Source of the DNA: UBA7803 sp040219935
GTDB taxonomy: Bacteria; Pseudomonadota; Gammaproteobacteria; Pseudomonadales; Azotimanducaceae
Direction: 5' to 3'
Length of the DNA: 64,000 nt
Assembly (NCBI GenBank): GCA_040219935.1
Contig: JAVJUA010000011.1
Span: forward strand, 186,001 to 250,000
Under the pieces are notes generated by a model, which was given only the letters and a program-made list of their open reading frames with translations, did not search any database and was not told the origin of the DNA. Below are positions 26,416 to 36,398 of this stretch, piece by piece (within the stretch, counting starts at the first letter, position 1; each line of letters opens with the position of its first letter). Both the position numbers and the translations under genes were made by a program.

Positions 26416-28107
26416 TCAGTAGCCGGCCGCGCCGCCGTCCGGCACCCGCAGGTCGACGCCGCCCTCCAGCACGCCGTCCTCGGGATTCACCACGATCACC
26501 TCGGCCGCGCCCTGACGATCGATCTGCTCGATGGTGTGGCCCACTGCCTCGAGCCCCTGCAGCGAGTCCAGGGAGAAGCCGTGGGCTTCGTAGAACATCT
26601 TGTCGGGCAGCCACTGGTGATGGATGCGGCCCGCGTCCACCGCCGCCTGGGCGCTCATGCCGTGGTCGACGACGTTGAGGATGGTCTGCAGCACGGTGTT
26701 GATGATGGTGCGTCCGCCGGGGGTGCCGGTGACCATGAACAGCTCGTCATCGCGGGTGACGATGGTGGGCGTCATGCTCGACAGCATGCGCTTGCCGGGT
26801 TCCGCCAGGTTGGCGGGCGTGCCGATCAGGCCCTGGTCGTTGGTCAGGCCCGGCCCGGCGTTGAAGTCGCCCATCTCGTTGTTGAGCAGGAAGCCGCCGC
26901 CCGGCACCACGATCCCGGAGCCGTAGCCCCACTCCAGCGTGTAGGTGAGCGAGACCGCGTTGCGGTCCTTGTCGACCACGGAGAAATGGGTGGTTTCGAG
27001 GCTCTCCACCGGCCACTCGAACTGACCCGGCACCGATACCGACGCTTTCTCCGGATCGATGCTGGCCCGCAGCTCGTCCGCATAGGCCTTGGACACCAGC
27101 CGTTCCACCGGCAGGTCCGGATTGAAGTCGGGGTCGCCGAGGAAGCGCGCCCGATCGGCATAGGCCCGCCGCATGGACTCGACCATGCGATGCAGGGTGG
27201 CCGTGGTGCCGAAGCCGAGCGCGCCGACGTCGTAGCCTTCGAGGATGTTCAGCATCTCCACCAGCGTGGTGCCCCCCGAACTCGGCGGCGGCATGGACAG
27301 GATGCCGTAACCGCGATAGGTGCCGCGAATGGGCTCCCGCTTCGCCGCCCGGTACCCGGCCAGATCTTCCAGCGTGATCAGCCCGCCACCCCGCTGCATC
27401 TCGGCGACGATCAGCTCCGCCGTGCGCCCCTTGTAGAAGCCGTCGGGGCCCTGCTCGGCGATGCGCTTGAGCGACGCCGCCAGGTCGGGCTGCCGCCACA
27501 GATCGCCCGCCTGGTAGGGCTCGCCGTCCCTGGTGAACACGGCCACCGACGCCGGATAGCGACGCATCCGCGGCAGGGCACGGGCGATGGAGTCGGCGAG
27601 ACCGTGGCTGACCACGATGCCGTCGCTGGCCAGAGCCACGGCCGGCGCCACCAGACGCTTCCACGGCAGCGAGCCGGCTTCCTGCCACGCCAGATAAAGG
27701 CCGGCCACCGTGCCCGGCACCCCCACCGCCAGATGGCTCATGTGGTGGCGCTGAAAGCTGTACTCACCGTCCTCCAGCCACATCTCGGGATGCGAGCCGG
27801 TGGGTCCCACCTCGCGGAAGTCGTAGGCCACGGGATCGCCCTTCACGGGCCGGTAGACGAGGAACCCGCCGCCGCCGATGTTGCCGGCGGTGGGATGGGT
27901 CACCGCCAGGGCAAACGCCGTTGCGACCGCAGCATCCACCGCCGTGCCGCCCTCCTTCAGCACCTCGACGCCCACCCGGGAAGCGATGTCGCTCTGCGAG
28001 ACCACCATGCCATGGGTGGCGCGAACGGGCGCGTTGGCGGCCTGGGCCGCCAGGGGCAGCAGGGCAAGCAGCAGCAGGCCGGACAAGCGTTGCAGCATCG
28101 CGATCAC
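26416..28107 (-). CDS. ggt: gamma-glutamyltranspeptidase / glutathione hydrolase
   Basis: About 563 residues with a signal peptide (LLLLALLPLAAQA). The enzyme is an Ntn hydrolase that self-cleaves before a threonine; that Thr is in ESLETTHFSVVDKDRNAVSLT (about 365-385). Substrate motifs VVSQSDIASRVGVEVLKEGGTAVDAAVA, AGNIGGGGF, and SSMTPTIVTRDDELFMVTGTPGGRTI are all present. It would degrade glutathione and gamma-glutamyl peptides in the periplasm, consistent with gshA elsewhere in the window. Start: GAGG precedes the GTG at 28107 by 5 nt; a GTG at 28113 and an ATG at 28098 are alternatives. Confidence 0.92.
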   Translation of the reverse strand: MIAMLQRLSGLLLLALLPLAAQAANAPVRATHGMVVSQSDIASRVGVEVLKEGGTAVDAAVATAFALAVTHPTAGNIGGGGFLVYRPVKGDPVAYDFREVGPTGSHPEMWLEDGEYSFQRHHMSHLAVGVPGTVAGLYLAWQEAGSLPWKRLVAPAVALASDGIVVSHGLADSIARALPRMRRYPASVAVFTRDGEPYQAGDLWRQPDLAASLKRIAEQGPDGFYKGRTAELIVAEMQRGGGLITLEDLAGYRAAKREPIRGTYRGYGILSMPPPSSGGTTLVEMLNILEGYDVGALGFGTTATLHRMVESMRRAYADRARFLGDPDFNPDLPVERLVSKAYADELRASIDPEKASVSVPGQFEWPVESLETTHFSVVDKDRNAVSLTYTLEWGYGSGIVVPGGGFLLNNEMGDFNAGPGLTNDQGLIGTPANLAEPGKRMLSSMTPTIVTRDDELFMVTGTPGGRTIINTVLQTILNVVDHGMSAQAAVDAGRIHHQWLPDKMFYEAHGFSLDSLQGLEAVGHTIEQIDRQGAAEVIVVNPEDGVLEGGVDLRVPDGGAAGY

Positions 28108-28147
28108 GGACACCTCGACTGGACGGAATGAATCAGCCGACCATGGT

Positions 28148-28231
28148 CGTGAACGCGGGGGTCGATTGCAACTCGCGGGCCCTGCGCGATCGAGGCCCTA
28201 CCGCGCCGAGATCGTTCACGCCACGTTCACG
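28148..28231. repeat. CGTTCACG octamer repeats upstream of ggt
   Basis: CGTTCACG occurs at 28213-28220 and 28224-28231, start to start 11 bp (one helical turn). Its exact inverse complement CGTGAACG is at 28148-28155. All lie 40-125 bp upstream of the ggt start in a gap without genes. Helically phased direct repeats suggest binding of a tandem regulator; they do not match the Pho box. Confidence 0.4.
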
Positions 28232-28268
28232 GCGGCGTGGCCATACTCCTTTCCGTCAGATGGCTGAC

Positions 28269-28317
28269 ACCCCCGGGGCCGTACCCCCTCCCTCTCCCCT
28301 CTCGCGGCCCCGGGGGT
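28269..28317. repeat. 13-bp perfect inverted repeat forming a strong hairpin
   Basis: ACCCCCGGGGCCG (28269-28281) and CGGCCCCGGGGGT (28305-28317) are exact inverse complements around a 23-nt loop of almost pure pyrimidine on the plus strand. The stem is all G/C but for the terminal pair. It sits midway between the divergent ggt and PPK2 genes. No T run follows it on either strand. The 28114-28495 gap holds this hairpin, the octamer repeats and the dyad at 28411, and no gene I can support. Confidence 0.55.
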
Positions 28318-28410
28318 CCTCTCCCAAGATCAGTAAGCGACCACGTGCAGACCGAGCCGGTCCACCTGACGATCGGCCCACAGCAGACAGGCATGCAGAA
28401 CCGGTGCGCC

Positions 28411-28425
28411 TGGTCAGATTGACCA
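28411..28425. promoter_or_regulatory. dyad TGGTCA-GAT-TGACCA upstream of PPK2
   Basis: TGGTCAGATTGACCA is a perfect 6-bp dyad with a 3-nt spacer, ending 70 bp before the PPK2 start. A -10-like TACACT lies at 28454-28459. The dyad could be an operator for a GntR-type or other dimeric regulator; no regulator gene is adjacent. Confidence 0.35.
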
Positions 28426-28495
28426 AACCTGTGCGATCGAAACCGACTTTGCCTACACTGACGCCTTCCTGAACCTGCTGAATCGAGAGAGGCGC

Positions 28496-29425
28496 GTGAG
28501 CACCGGCACCGACTGGTACGACTATCTCCTGGACGCCTTGGAGTTCGAGGAGAATCACGAGCCCATTCACAACGCCAACCCCCTTGCCGACCCGGCCCAG
28601 CCCGTGGACGCGGCCACGGTGCGCCACTACTTCGCCAACGGCCTCTATCCGTATGCCGAGCGCTGCGGCATCAAGGAGTACTACCGCGAAAAGCTGGCGC
28701 TGCAGATCGAGATGGTGAAGCTGCAGAACTGGATCAAGGACGAAGGTCTGAAGGTGGTGCTGCTGTTCGAGGGGCGCGACGCCGCCGGCAAGGGCAGCAC
28801 CATCAAGCGCCTGATGGAGAACCTGAACCCGCGCGGCGCCCGGGTGGTGGCGCTGGAGAAGCCCACCGACATCGAACGCGGCCAGTGGTACTTTCAGCGC
28901 TACACCGACCACCTGCCGTCGTCTGGAGAAATGGTGTTCTTCGACCGCTCCTGGTACAACCGCGCCGGCGTCGAGCGGGTGATGGGATTCTGCACCGAGG
29001 AGGAGTACTGGCAGTTCACGCGCCAGGCGCCCATCTTCGAGCGGATGCTGGTGGCCAGCGGCATCGTGCTGATCAAGATCTACCTGTCCGTCAGTCGCGA
29101 GGAGCAGGCGCGACGGTTTCGCGAGCGCGAGACCAACCCGCTCAAGCAGTGGAAGCTGAGCCCCGTCGACCGGGAGGCGCAGCGCAAGTGGGACGCCTAT
29201 ACCAGCGCCAAGGAAGCGACCTTTCAACTCACCGACAGCGAAGAGGCACCGTGGATCATCGTCAAGGCGGAAGACAAGCTGCGCGCGCGGCTGAACACCA
29301 TGCGGCTGGTGCTGAGCCGGTTCCAGTACGCCGGCAAGGATCCGCAGACGGCCCAGGCGCCGGATCCGCTGATCGTGGCGCCGGCGCGGCTGGTGTTTGC
29401 CGGCGAGCCGGGGGACGACGGCTGA
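28496..29425 (+). CDS. ppk2: polyphosphate kinase 2 (PPK2 class I)
   Basis: 309 residues, GTG start after GAGAGAGG. Walker A is FEGRDAAGKGSTIK (about 92-105), the lid/Walker B region is GEMVFFDRSWYNRAGVERVMGF (about 142-163), and the N-terminal YYREKLALQIEMVKLQNWI helix is typical of single-domain class I PPK2, which phosphorylate nucleoside diphosphates with polyphosphate. Length fits a one-domain enzyme. The stop overlaps the start of the DmpA-type peptidase gene by one base (TGATG), implying translational coupling, although a biochemical link between the two is not obvious. Confidence 0.92.
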   Translation: MSTGTDWYDYLLDALEFEENHEPIHNANPLADPAQPVDAATVRHYFANGLYPYAERCGIKEYYREKLALQIEMVKLQNWIKDEGLKVVLLFEGRDAAGKGSTIKRLMENLNPRGARVVALEKPTDIERGQWYFQRYTDHLPSSGEMVFFDRSWYNRAGVERVMGFCTEEEYWQFTRQAPIFERMLVASGIVLIKIYLSVSREEQARRFRERETNPLKQWKLSPVDREAQRKWDAYTSAKEATFQLTDSEEAPWIIVKAEDKLRARLNTMRLVLSRFQYAGKDPQTAQAPDPLIVAPARLVFAGEPGDDG

Positions 29426-30621
29426 TGCGGCGACCGGGTGCATGGCTGGCCGGGGCGCTGATTGCGCTGATCGCCGCGCCGCCGGCATGGAGCGCCGACT
29501 ACGCCCGCCCGCGGGCTCGCGATCTCGGCGTCAGCGTGGGCGTATTTCCCACCGGTCGCGACAACGCCATCACCGACGTTGCCGGCGTGCGGGTCGGCCA
29601 CTCCACCGTGGTCCAGGGCGATGACATACGCACCGGCGTCACCGCCATCATCCCCGGGCCCGGAAACCCGTTCACCCATCCGGTGCCGGCGTCGATTCAC
29701 GTCGGCAACGGCTACGGCAAGCTGATCGGCGAGACCCAGGTGCGCGAGCTCGGCGAGATCGAGACGCCCATCCTGCTCACCTGCACGCTGTGCGTGTGGC
29801 GCGCAGCCCAGGGGCTGGCGCAGTGGATGTACGACCACCACGACATCGGCGAGCAGACCGTGAACCCCATCGTCGGCGAGACCAACGATTCCACGGTGAG
29901 CAACATGTGGGCCGACCCGGTGGGCGTCTCCCACGTCTACGAGGCGCTCAACGGCGCCATCGATGGCCCGGTGCTGGAGGGCACCATCGGCGCCGGCACC
30001 GGCACCCAGGCCTTCGGCTGGAAGGGCGGCATCGGCACCAGCTCCCGCAAGCTGCCGGCCAGCCTCGGCGGCTGGACCGTCGGCGTGCTGGTGCAGACCA
30101 ACTTCGGCGGCAACCTCACCATCAACGCCGCTCCGGTGGGCCGCGAGCTGGGCCGGTTCCCCTACCAGCACGCGCTGCAGGGACAGACGCCGCCCCAGGA
30201 CCGGGTGGATGGGTCGATCATGATCGTGGTGGCGACCGACGCCCCGCTGGGCGCCCGCAACCTCAGCCGCCTGGCCATGCGGGCCATGATGGGTCTGGCC
30301 CGCACCGGCTCGTTCGCCCACAACGGCTCCGGCGACTACGTCATCGCCTTCTCCACGCACCCGGACGTCCGCCGCGCCCGGTTCTCGGAGCGGCCGGCAA
30401 CGGCGCCCGCCCTGGCCAACCCGGCGATGTCACCCCTGTTCGCGGCCACCGCCGAGGCCACCGAGGAGTCGGTCTACAACGCCCTGTTCGCCGCCACCAC
30501 GGTGATCAGCAGCCGCGGCAGCCTCGAGGCGATCCCCCATGAGGAGGTGCTGCGCATCCTGCGCAAGTACAACAGCCTGTACTGGGGCTCGCATCTGCCC
30601 CCGGGCCGCCTGGACCCCTGA
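29425..30621 (+). CDS. exported P1 family (DmpA-type) peptidase
   Basis: 398 residues with a signal peptide (about 1-23). P1 peptidases are Ntn-type enzymes that self-cleave at Gly-Ser; the site is in RVDGSIMIVVATDAP (about 267-281), where Ser becomes the N-terminal nucleophile. NAITDVAGVRVGHSTVVQGD, VNPIVGETNDS and FGWKGGIGTSSRK are family motifs. Known members release D- or beta-amino acids from peptide N-termini. The start overlaps the ppk2 stop (TGATG). Periplasmic processing of beta- or D-peptides is the likely role; note the D-aminoacylase gene at 33301. Confidence 0.88.
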   Translation: MRRPGAWLAGALIALIAAPPAWSADYARPRARDLGVSVGVFPTGRDNAITDVAGVRVGHSTVVQGDDIRTGVTAIIPGPGNPFTHPVPASIHVGNGYGKLIGETQVRELGEIETPILLTCTLCVWRAAQGLAQWMYDHHDIGEQTVNPIVGETNDSTVSNMWADPVGVSHVYEALNGAIDGPVLEGTIGAGTGTQAFGWKGGIGTSSRKLPASLGGWTVGVLVQTNFGGNLTINAAPVGRELGRFPYQHALQGQTPPQDRVDGSIMIVVATDAPLGARNLSRLAMRAMMGLARTGSFAHNGSGDYVIAFSTHPDVRRARFSERPATAPALANPAMSPLFAATAEATEESVYNALFAATTVISSRGSLEAIPHEEVLRILRKYNSLYWGSHLPPGRLDP

Positions 30622-30643
30622 TGCCGAACCGAAGGAGCCGGAC

Positions 30644-31222
30644 ATGAAACCTGCCAGCCGCTTCGATCTGCCCGACCTCGGCACGCTGCCGGACGACGTG
30701 CGCGGCCGCATCGAGGCGGTGCAGGACAAGTCGGGCTTCGTGCCCAACGTGTTTCTGGTGCTGGCCCGACGGCCGGACGAGTTTCGCGCCTTCTTCGCCT
30801 ACCACGACGCCCTGATGCTGCGGGAGGGCACGCTGACCAAGGCGGAGCGGGAGATGATCGTGGTGGCCACCAGCGCCGCCAACGACTGCGGCTACTGCGT
30901 GGTGGCCCACGGCGCGATCCTGCGCATCTACGCCAAGAATCCCTACATCGCGGATCAGGTGGCGACCAACTACCGCACCGCCGCCATCTCCGAACGGCAG
31001 CGGCACATGCTCGACTTCGCGGTGAAGCTGGCGCTCACCCCGCAGCTCGTGGGCGAGGACGACCTGGAGGCGCTGCGGGCCGCCGGCTTCGACGACGACG
31101 CCATCTGGGACATCGGCGCCATCACCGGCCTGTTCGCCCTGTCGAACCGCATGGCTCACCTCACCGACATGACGCCCAACGAGGAGTTCTACCTGATGGG
31201 CCGGCTGCCCCGCAGCGGCTGA
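30644..31222 (+). CDS. carboxymuconolactone decarboxylase-fold peroxidase-related enzyme
   Basis: 192 residues in the AhpD-like fold. The redox motif CGYCVVAHG (about 85-93) is C-x-x-C followed by His three residues later, as in AhpD. GFVPNVFLVLARRPDEFRAFFAYHDALM and YIADQVATNYRTAAISERQRHMLDFAVKL match the uncharacterised peroxidase-related subfamily. It probably reduces peroxides or acts as a thiol adapter. GAAGGAG precedes the ATG at 30644. It lies 22 nt after the peptidase gene. Confidence 0.88.
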   Translation: MKPASRFDLPDLGTLPDDVRGRIEAVQDKSGFVPNVFLVLARRPDEFRAFFAYHDALMLREGTLTKAEREMIVVATSAANDCGYCVVAHGAILRIYAKNPYIADQVATNYRTAAISERQRHMLDFAVKLALTPQLVGEDDLEALRAAGFDDDAIWDIGAITGLFALSNRMAHLTDMTPNEEFYLMGRLPRSG

Positions 31223-31333
31223 ACACGGCACCCGGCGGAATAACCACCAAACCATTCCGTATTGGGCCGCGCTTCGCAGCCGCGCCGCCCTGAGTTATCT
31301 TTGCGCTCCTGCTCGCAATCCGGGGAGAGCCGC

Positions 31334-32257
31334 GTGGCATTGGATGCCGATACCAGAAACATGCTGGACATGCTCGAGCAGCTCGGCATGCCAGACTTGG
31401 CCGATCTGACCCCGGAGGAGGCGCGGGGGCTCAGCCTGACCCCGCCGCCGGCCGTGCCCACCCAGGTGGGCGGCGTCGAGAACCTCAGCATCCCCGGCCC
31501 CGCCGGGGACCTGGCGCTGCGCCTGTACCGGCCCACGGGCAGCGCCCGCACCGGCGCGCTGGTCTACTTCCATGGCGGCGGCTGGGTGATCGGCGACCTG
31601 GACAGCCACGACGAGACCTGCCGTCGGCTGTGCCAGGGAGCCGGCGTGGCCGTGGTGGCCGTGCACTACCGGCGGGCGCCCGAAACCACCTATCCCGGCG
31701 CCGCGGACGACTGCTTTGCGGCCACCTGCTGGGTGGCCGAGCACGCCGCCGAGCTCGGCATCGACGGCGACCGCATCGCCGTGGGCGGCGACAGCGCCGG
31801 CGGCAATCTGGCTGCGGCCGTAGCGCTCATGGCACGCGACCGTGGCCACCCGCGGCTGTGCTTTCAACTGCTGATCTACCCGGTGACCGCCGCGGACTTC
31901 GACACCGGCTCGTACCACGACAACGCCGAGGGCTATCTGCTGAGCCGGCGCGCCATGCAATGGTTCTGGGATCAGTACGTACCCGACGCCGATCAGCGTC
32001 GCGAGCCCTACGCCGCGCCGCTGGCCGCTGGCGATCTCAGCGGCCTGCCGCCGGCGCTGGTGCAGACCGCCGAGTACGACCCGCTGCGCGACGAGGGCGA
32101 AGCATTCGCACAAGCGCTCGAGCGCGCCGGCGTGGCGGTGGAGCAGACCCGCTACGACGGCCTGATTCACGGCTTCTTCGGCATGCAGGAGGCCGTGCCC
32201 GCCACACGCCCGGCCCTGGCCCAGGCCAGCGCCGCGCTGCGCCGTCACCTCACCTGA
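31334..32257 (+). CDS. alpha/beta hydrolase, hormone-sensitive-lipase family esterase
   Basis: 307 residues, GTG start at 31334 after GGGGAGAG. The oxyanion motif HGGGW (about 80-84), nucleophile GDSAGG (about 150-155), acid DPLRDEG (about 250) and His in DGLIHGFFGM (about 280) are the HSL-family (bacterial esterase family IV) set. It hydrolyses short acyl esters. The long region before the GTG (31262-31333) is open in frame but lacks a ribosome site. It lies 37 nt before cysK. Confidence 0.88.
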   Translation: MALDADTRNMLDMLEQLGMPDLADLTPEEARGLSLTPPPAVPTQVGGVENLSIPGPAGDLALRLYRPTGSARTGALVYFHGGGWVIGDLDSHDETCRRLCQGAGVAVVAVHYRRAPETTYPGAADDCFAATCWVAEHAAELGIDGDRIAVGGDSAGGNLAAAVALMARDRGHPRLCFQLLIYPVTAADFDTGSYHDNAEGYLLSRRAMQWFWDQYVPDADQRREPYAAPLAAGDLSGLPPALVQTAEYDPLRDEGEAFAQALERAGVAVEQTRYDGLIHGFFGMQEAVPATRPALAQASAALRRHLT

Positions 32258-32294
32258 CTCAGGCAATGACTCACACAGACGGGAGCCAGACCTC

Positions 32295-33248
32295 ATGATC
32301 TACGACAACATCCTCCAGACCATTGGCCGCACGCCCATCGTCCGGCTCAACCGCACCGGCCCCGACCACGTGCACCTGTATGTCAAGGTCGAGGCCTTCA
32401 ACCCGCTGGCCTCGGTCAAGGACCGCCTGGCCTATGCGATCATCAAGGACGCCGAGGACTCGGGGGCCCTGAAGCCGGGCCAGACCGTGGTCGAGGCCAC
32501 GTCCGGCAACACCGGCATCGCGCTGGCCATGGTCTGCGCCGCCACCGGCCACCCGTTCGTCGCCACCATGGTGGAGACCTTCTCCATCGAGCGGCGCAAG
32601 ATCATGCGCGCGCTCGGCGCCAAGGTCATCCTCACCCCGGCGGCCGAGCGCGGCAGCGGCATGGTGCGGCGGGCCAAGGAGCTGGCGGAGCAGCATGGCT
32701 GGTTCCTGGCACGGCAGTTCGAGAACCCGGCCAACCCGGCGTATCACGCCTCCACCACCGGCCCGGAAATCCTCCAGGACTTCGCCGGCGAGCGGCTCGA
32801 CTACTGGGTGACCGGCTGGGGCACGGGGGGCACGCTGTCCGGCGCCGGCAAGGTGCTGAAGGCGGCCCGCCCGAACATCAAGATCATCGTCGCCGAGCCA
32901 GAGCAGGCATCGCTGCTGGCCGGCAAGGAGTGGAACCCGCACATGATTCAGGGCTGGACGCCCGACTTTGTGCCTGAGGTGCTCGACCGCAGCATCGGCG
33001 ATCAGATCGTGCCGGTGAATCAGGTGGTGGCCAGAGACACGGCGCTGGCACTGGCCCGCAACGAAGGCATCTTCGTCGGCGTCTCCGCAGGCGCCACCCT
33101 GGCGGCCGCGGTAGAGGTCGCCAAGGACGCACCCAAGGGCACGGTGATGTGCGTGATGCTGCCCGACACCGGCGAGCGCTACCTGTCGACGTTCCTGTTC
33201 GAGGGCGTCAACGAGGGTTCCGACGACGAGTGGCTGGCGCAGCAGTAG
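32295..33248 (+). CDS. cysK: cysteine synthase (O-acetylserine sulfhydrylase)
   Basis: 317 residues. The PLP lysine is in NPLASVKDRLA (about 36-46); ATSGNTGIALAM (about 72-83) is the substrate loop, TGWGTGGTLSGAGKVL binds the cofactor phosphate, and LPDTGERYLST near 290 closes the fold. The product is cysteine from O-acetylserine and sulfide in the cytosol. CysK and CysM are hard to split by eye, but the TGERYLST end favours CysK. It is convergent with the D-aminoacylase gene. Confidence 0.9.
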   Translation: MIYDNILQTIGRTPIVRLNRTGPDHVHLYVKVEAFNPLASVKDRLAYAIIKDAEDSGALKPGQTVVEATSGNTGIALAMVCAATGHPFVATMVETFSIERRKIMRALGAKVILTPAAERGSGMVRRAKELAEQHGWFLARQFENPANPAYHASTTGPEILQDFAGERLDYWVTGWGTGGTLSGAGKVLKAARPNIKIIVAEPEQASLLAGKEWNPHMIQGWTPDFVPEVLDRSIGDQIVPVNQVVARDTALALARNEGIFVGVSAGATLAAAVEVAKDAPKGTVMCVMLPDTGERYLSTFLFEGVNEGSDDEWLAQQ

Positions 33249-33300
33249 CCGCACCAGCGCCGGAGGTCACTCGCCAGGGTGACCGCCGGGTTGCGGACGG

Positions 33301-35004
<1,704 letters not shown>

Positions 35005-35114
35005 GACTCACTTCCCTGAATGACTTGCTCCTGAACATAACCGGGTTGCCGGGACTGCGCCAGCCGGTTGGTGCTAAGGTATGGGCGATCAGTCGTTCGC
35101 ATTCAGAGGCCATC

Positions 35115-36356
35115 ATGTCCGAAGCGGCAGCGTCTCGACCCGGCGGGGGTGGCGCGTTCACCTTCCAGAACATCTTCTCCCCGGAAATCATCGCCGACCC
35201 CTACCCGATGTATCACCAGCTCCGAGCGGCGAGCCCCGTACTCGAGCTGGCCGATGCCAACCTGGTGGTGCTCACCCGCTATGCCGACGTGCAGGCGGCA
35301 TTGCGCGACCGGCGCCTGGGCCACGACACGTTCGGGAACCTGAGCGCCGAAGACCGGGAGGCGGCGTTGCGCAACCCGGCCATCGCCAACCTGGCGCGCA
35401 CCATGCTGCTGAAGAACCCGCCGGACCATACCCGCCTGCGGGGCCTGGTGGTCAAGGCGTTCGACGCGCGGCGCGTGGCCGCCATGCGCGAGCGCATCCG
35501 CAGCATCGCCCACGACCTGATCGACGGCTTCATCGAGCGCGGCGCCGGCGATCTGAAGGCCCTGTTCAATCACCCCCTGCCCGTCATCGTGATCTGCGAC
35601 ATGCTGGGCGTGCCGGAGGCCGATCGCGCGGAGTTCATCAAGGGCACCCGCATCTCCGGACGTCTGGTGGACCCGAGCCCCATGACCGATCAGGAGCTGG
35701 CCGACGCCAACCGCAGCACCCAGGAGTCGCAGGCCTACTTCACGGCGCTGTGCGATGCCCGGCGCAAGGCGCCCCGGGACGACCTGATCACGGCCCTGGT
35801 GCAGAGCGAGACCGAGCACGGCAAGCTCAGCACTGAAGAGCTCACCTCCAACATCGCCCTGCTGTTCGCCGCCGGCCACGAGACCACGGTGAACCTGCTG
35901 GGCAATGGGCTGCTGGCCCTGTACCGCAACCGCGACCAGCTCGACGCGCTGCGGGCGGACCCGGGCCTGATGTCGAACGCGGTGGAAGAGTTCCTGCGCT
36001 ACGACAGCTCGGTGCAGCTCACCGGCCGCGAGGCGCTGGAGGACGTGGAGATCGCGGGTGTGGCCGTGCCGAAGGGGCGCAGCGTCATCGCCCTGCTCGG
36101 CGCCGCCAATCGCGACCCGGCCGAGTTCGACGACCCGGACCGGCTCGTCGTGCGTAGACCGGGCGTGAAGCCCATGTCGTTCGGCGGCGGCATCCACTTC
36201 TGCCTCGGCGCCCAGCTCGCCCGCCTGGAAGCCGCCGAGGCACTCACGGCGCTGTTCGAGCGCCTGCCGGACCTGGAACTCACCGAGATCGAGCGGCCGG
36301 ACTGGAAGCCGACCATCACCCTGCGCGGGGTGACACAACTGCCAGCCACCTGGTAG
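35115..36356 (+). CDS. cytochrome P450
   Basis: 413 residues, a soluble bacterial type (no membrane anchor). The I-helix oxygen motif AAGHETTVN (about 252-260), ExxR in NAVEEFLRYDSSV, and the heme-binding cysteine in FGGGIHFCLGAQLARLE (about 355-371) are all intact. Electron donors (ferredoxin, ferredoxin reductase) are not in the vicinity. The substrate is unknown; similar enzymes hydroxylate fatty acids, terpenes or steroids. Start at 35115, although the frame is open to 35025. Confidence 0.92.
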   Translation: MSEAAASRPGGGGAFTFQNIFSPEIIADPYPMYHQLRAASPVLELADANLVVLTRYADVQAALRDRRLGHDTFGNLSAEDREAALRNPAIANLARTMLLKNPPDHTRLRGLVVKAFDARRVAAMRERIRSIAHDLIDGFIERGAGDLKALFNHPLPVIVICDMLGVPEADRAEFIKGTRISGRLVDPSPMTDQELADANRSTQESQAYFTALCDARRKAPRDDLITALVQSETEHGKLSTEELTSNIALLFAAGHETTVNLLGNGLLALYRNRDQLDALRADPGLMSNAVEEFLRYDSSVQLTGREALEDVEIAGVAVPKGRSVIALLGAANRDPAEFDDPDRLVVRRPGVKPMSFGGGIHFCLGAQLARLEAAEALTALFERLPDLELTEIERPDWKPTITLRGVTQLPATW

Positions 36357-36398
36357 ACGCCACGAACCCACCGGCGGCTACATGACGCCCAGCCGGGC

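Noticed and set aside
28411..28425. FadR site reading of TGGTCAGATTGACCA
   Set aside because: The half-site spacing differs from the FadR consensus known to me, and the downstream gene (PPK2) is not a lipid gene; I keep it only as an unassigned dyad.
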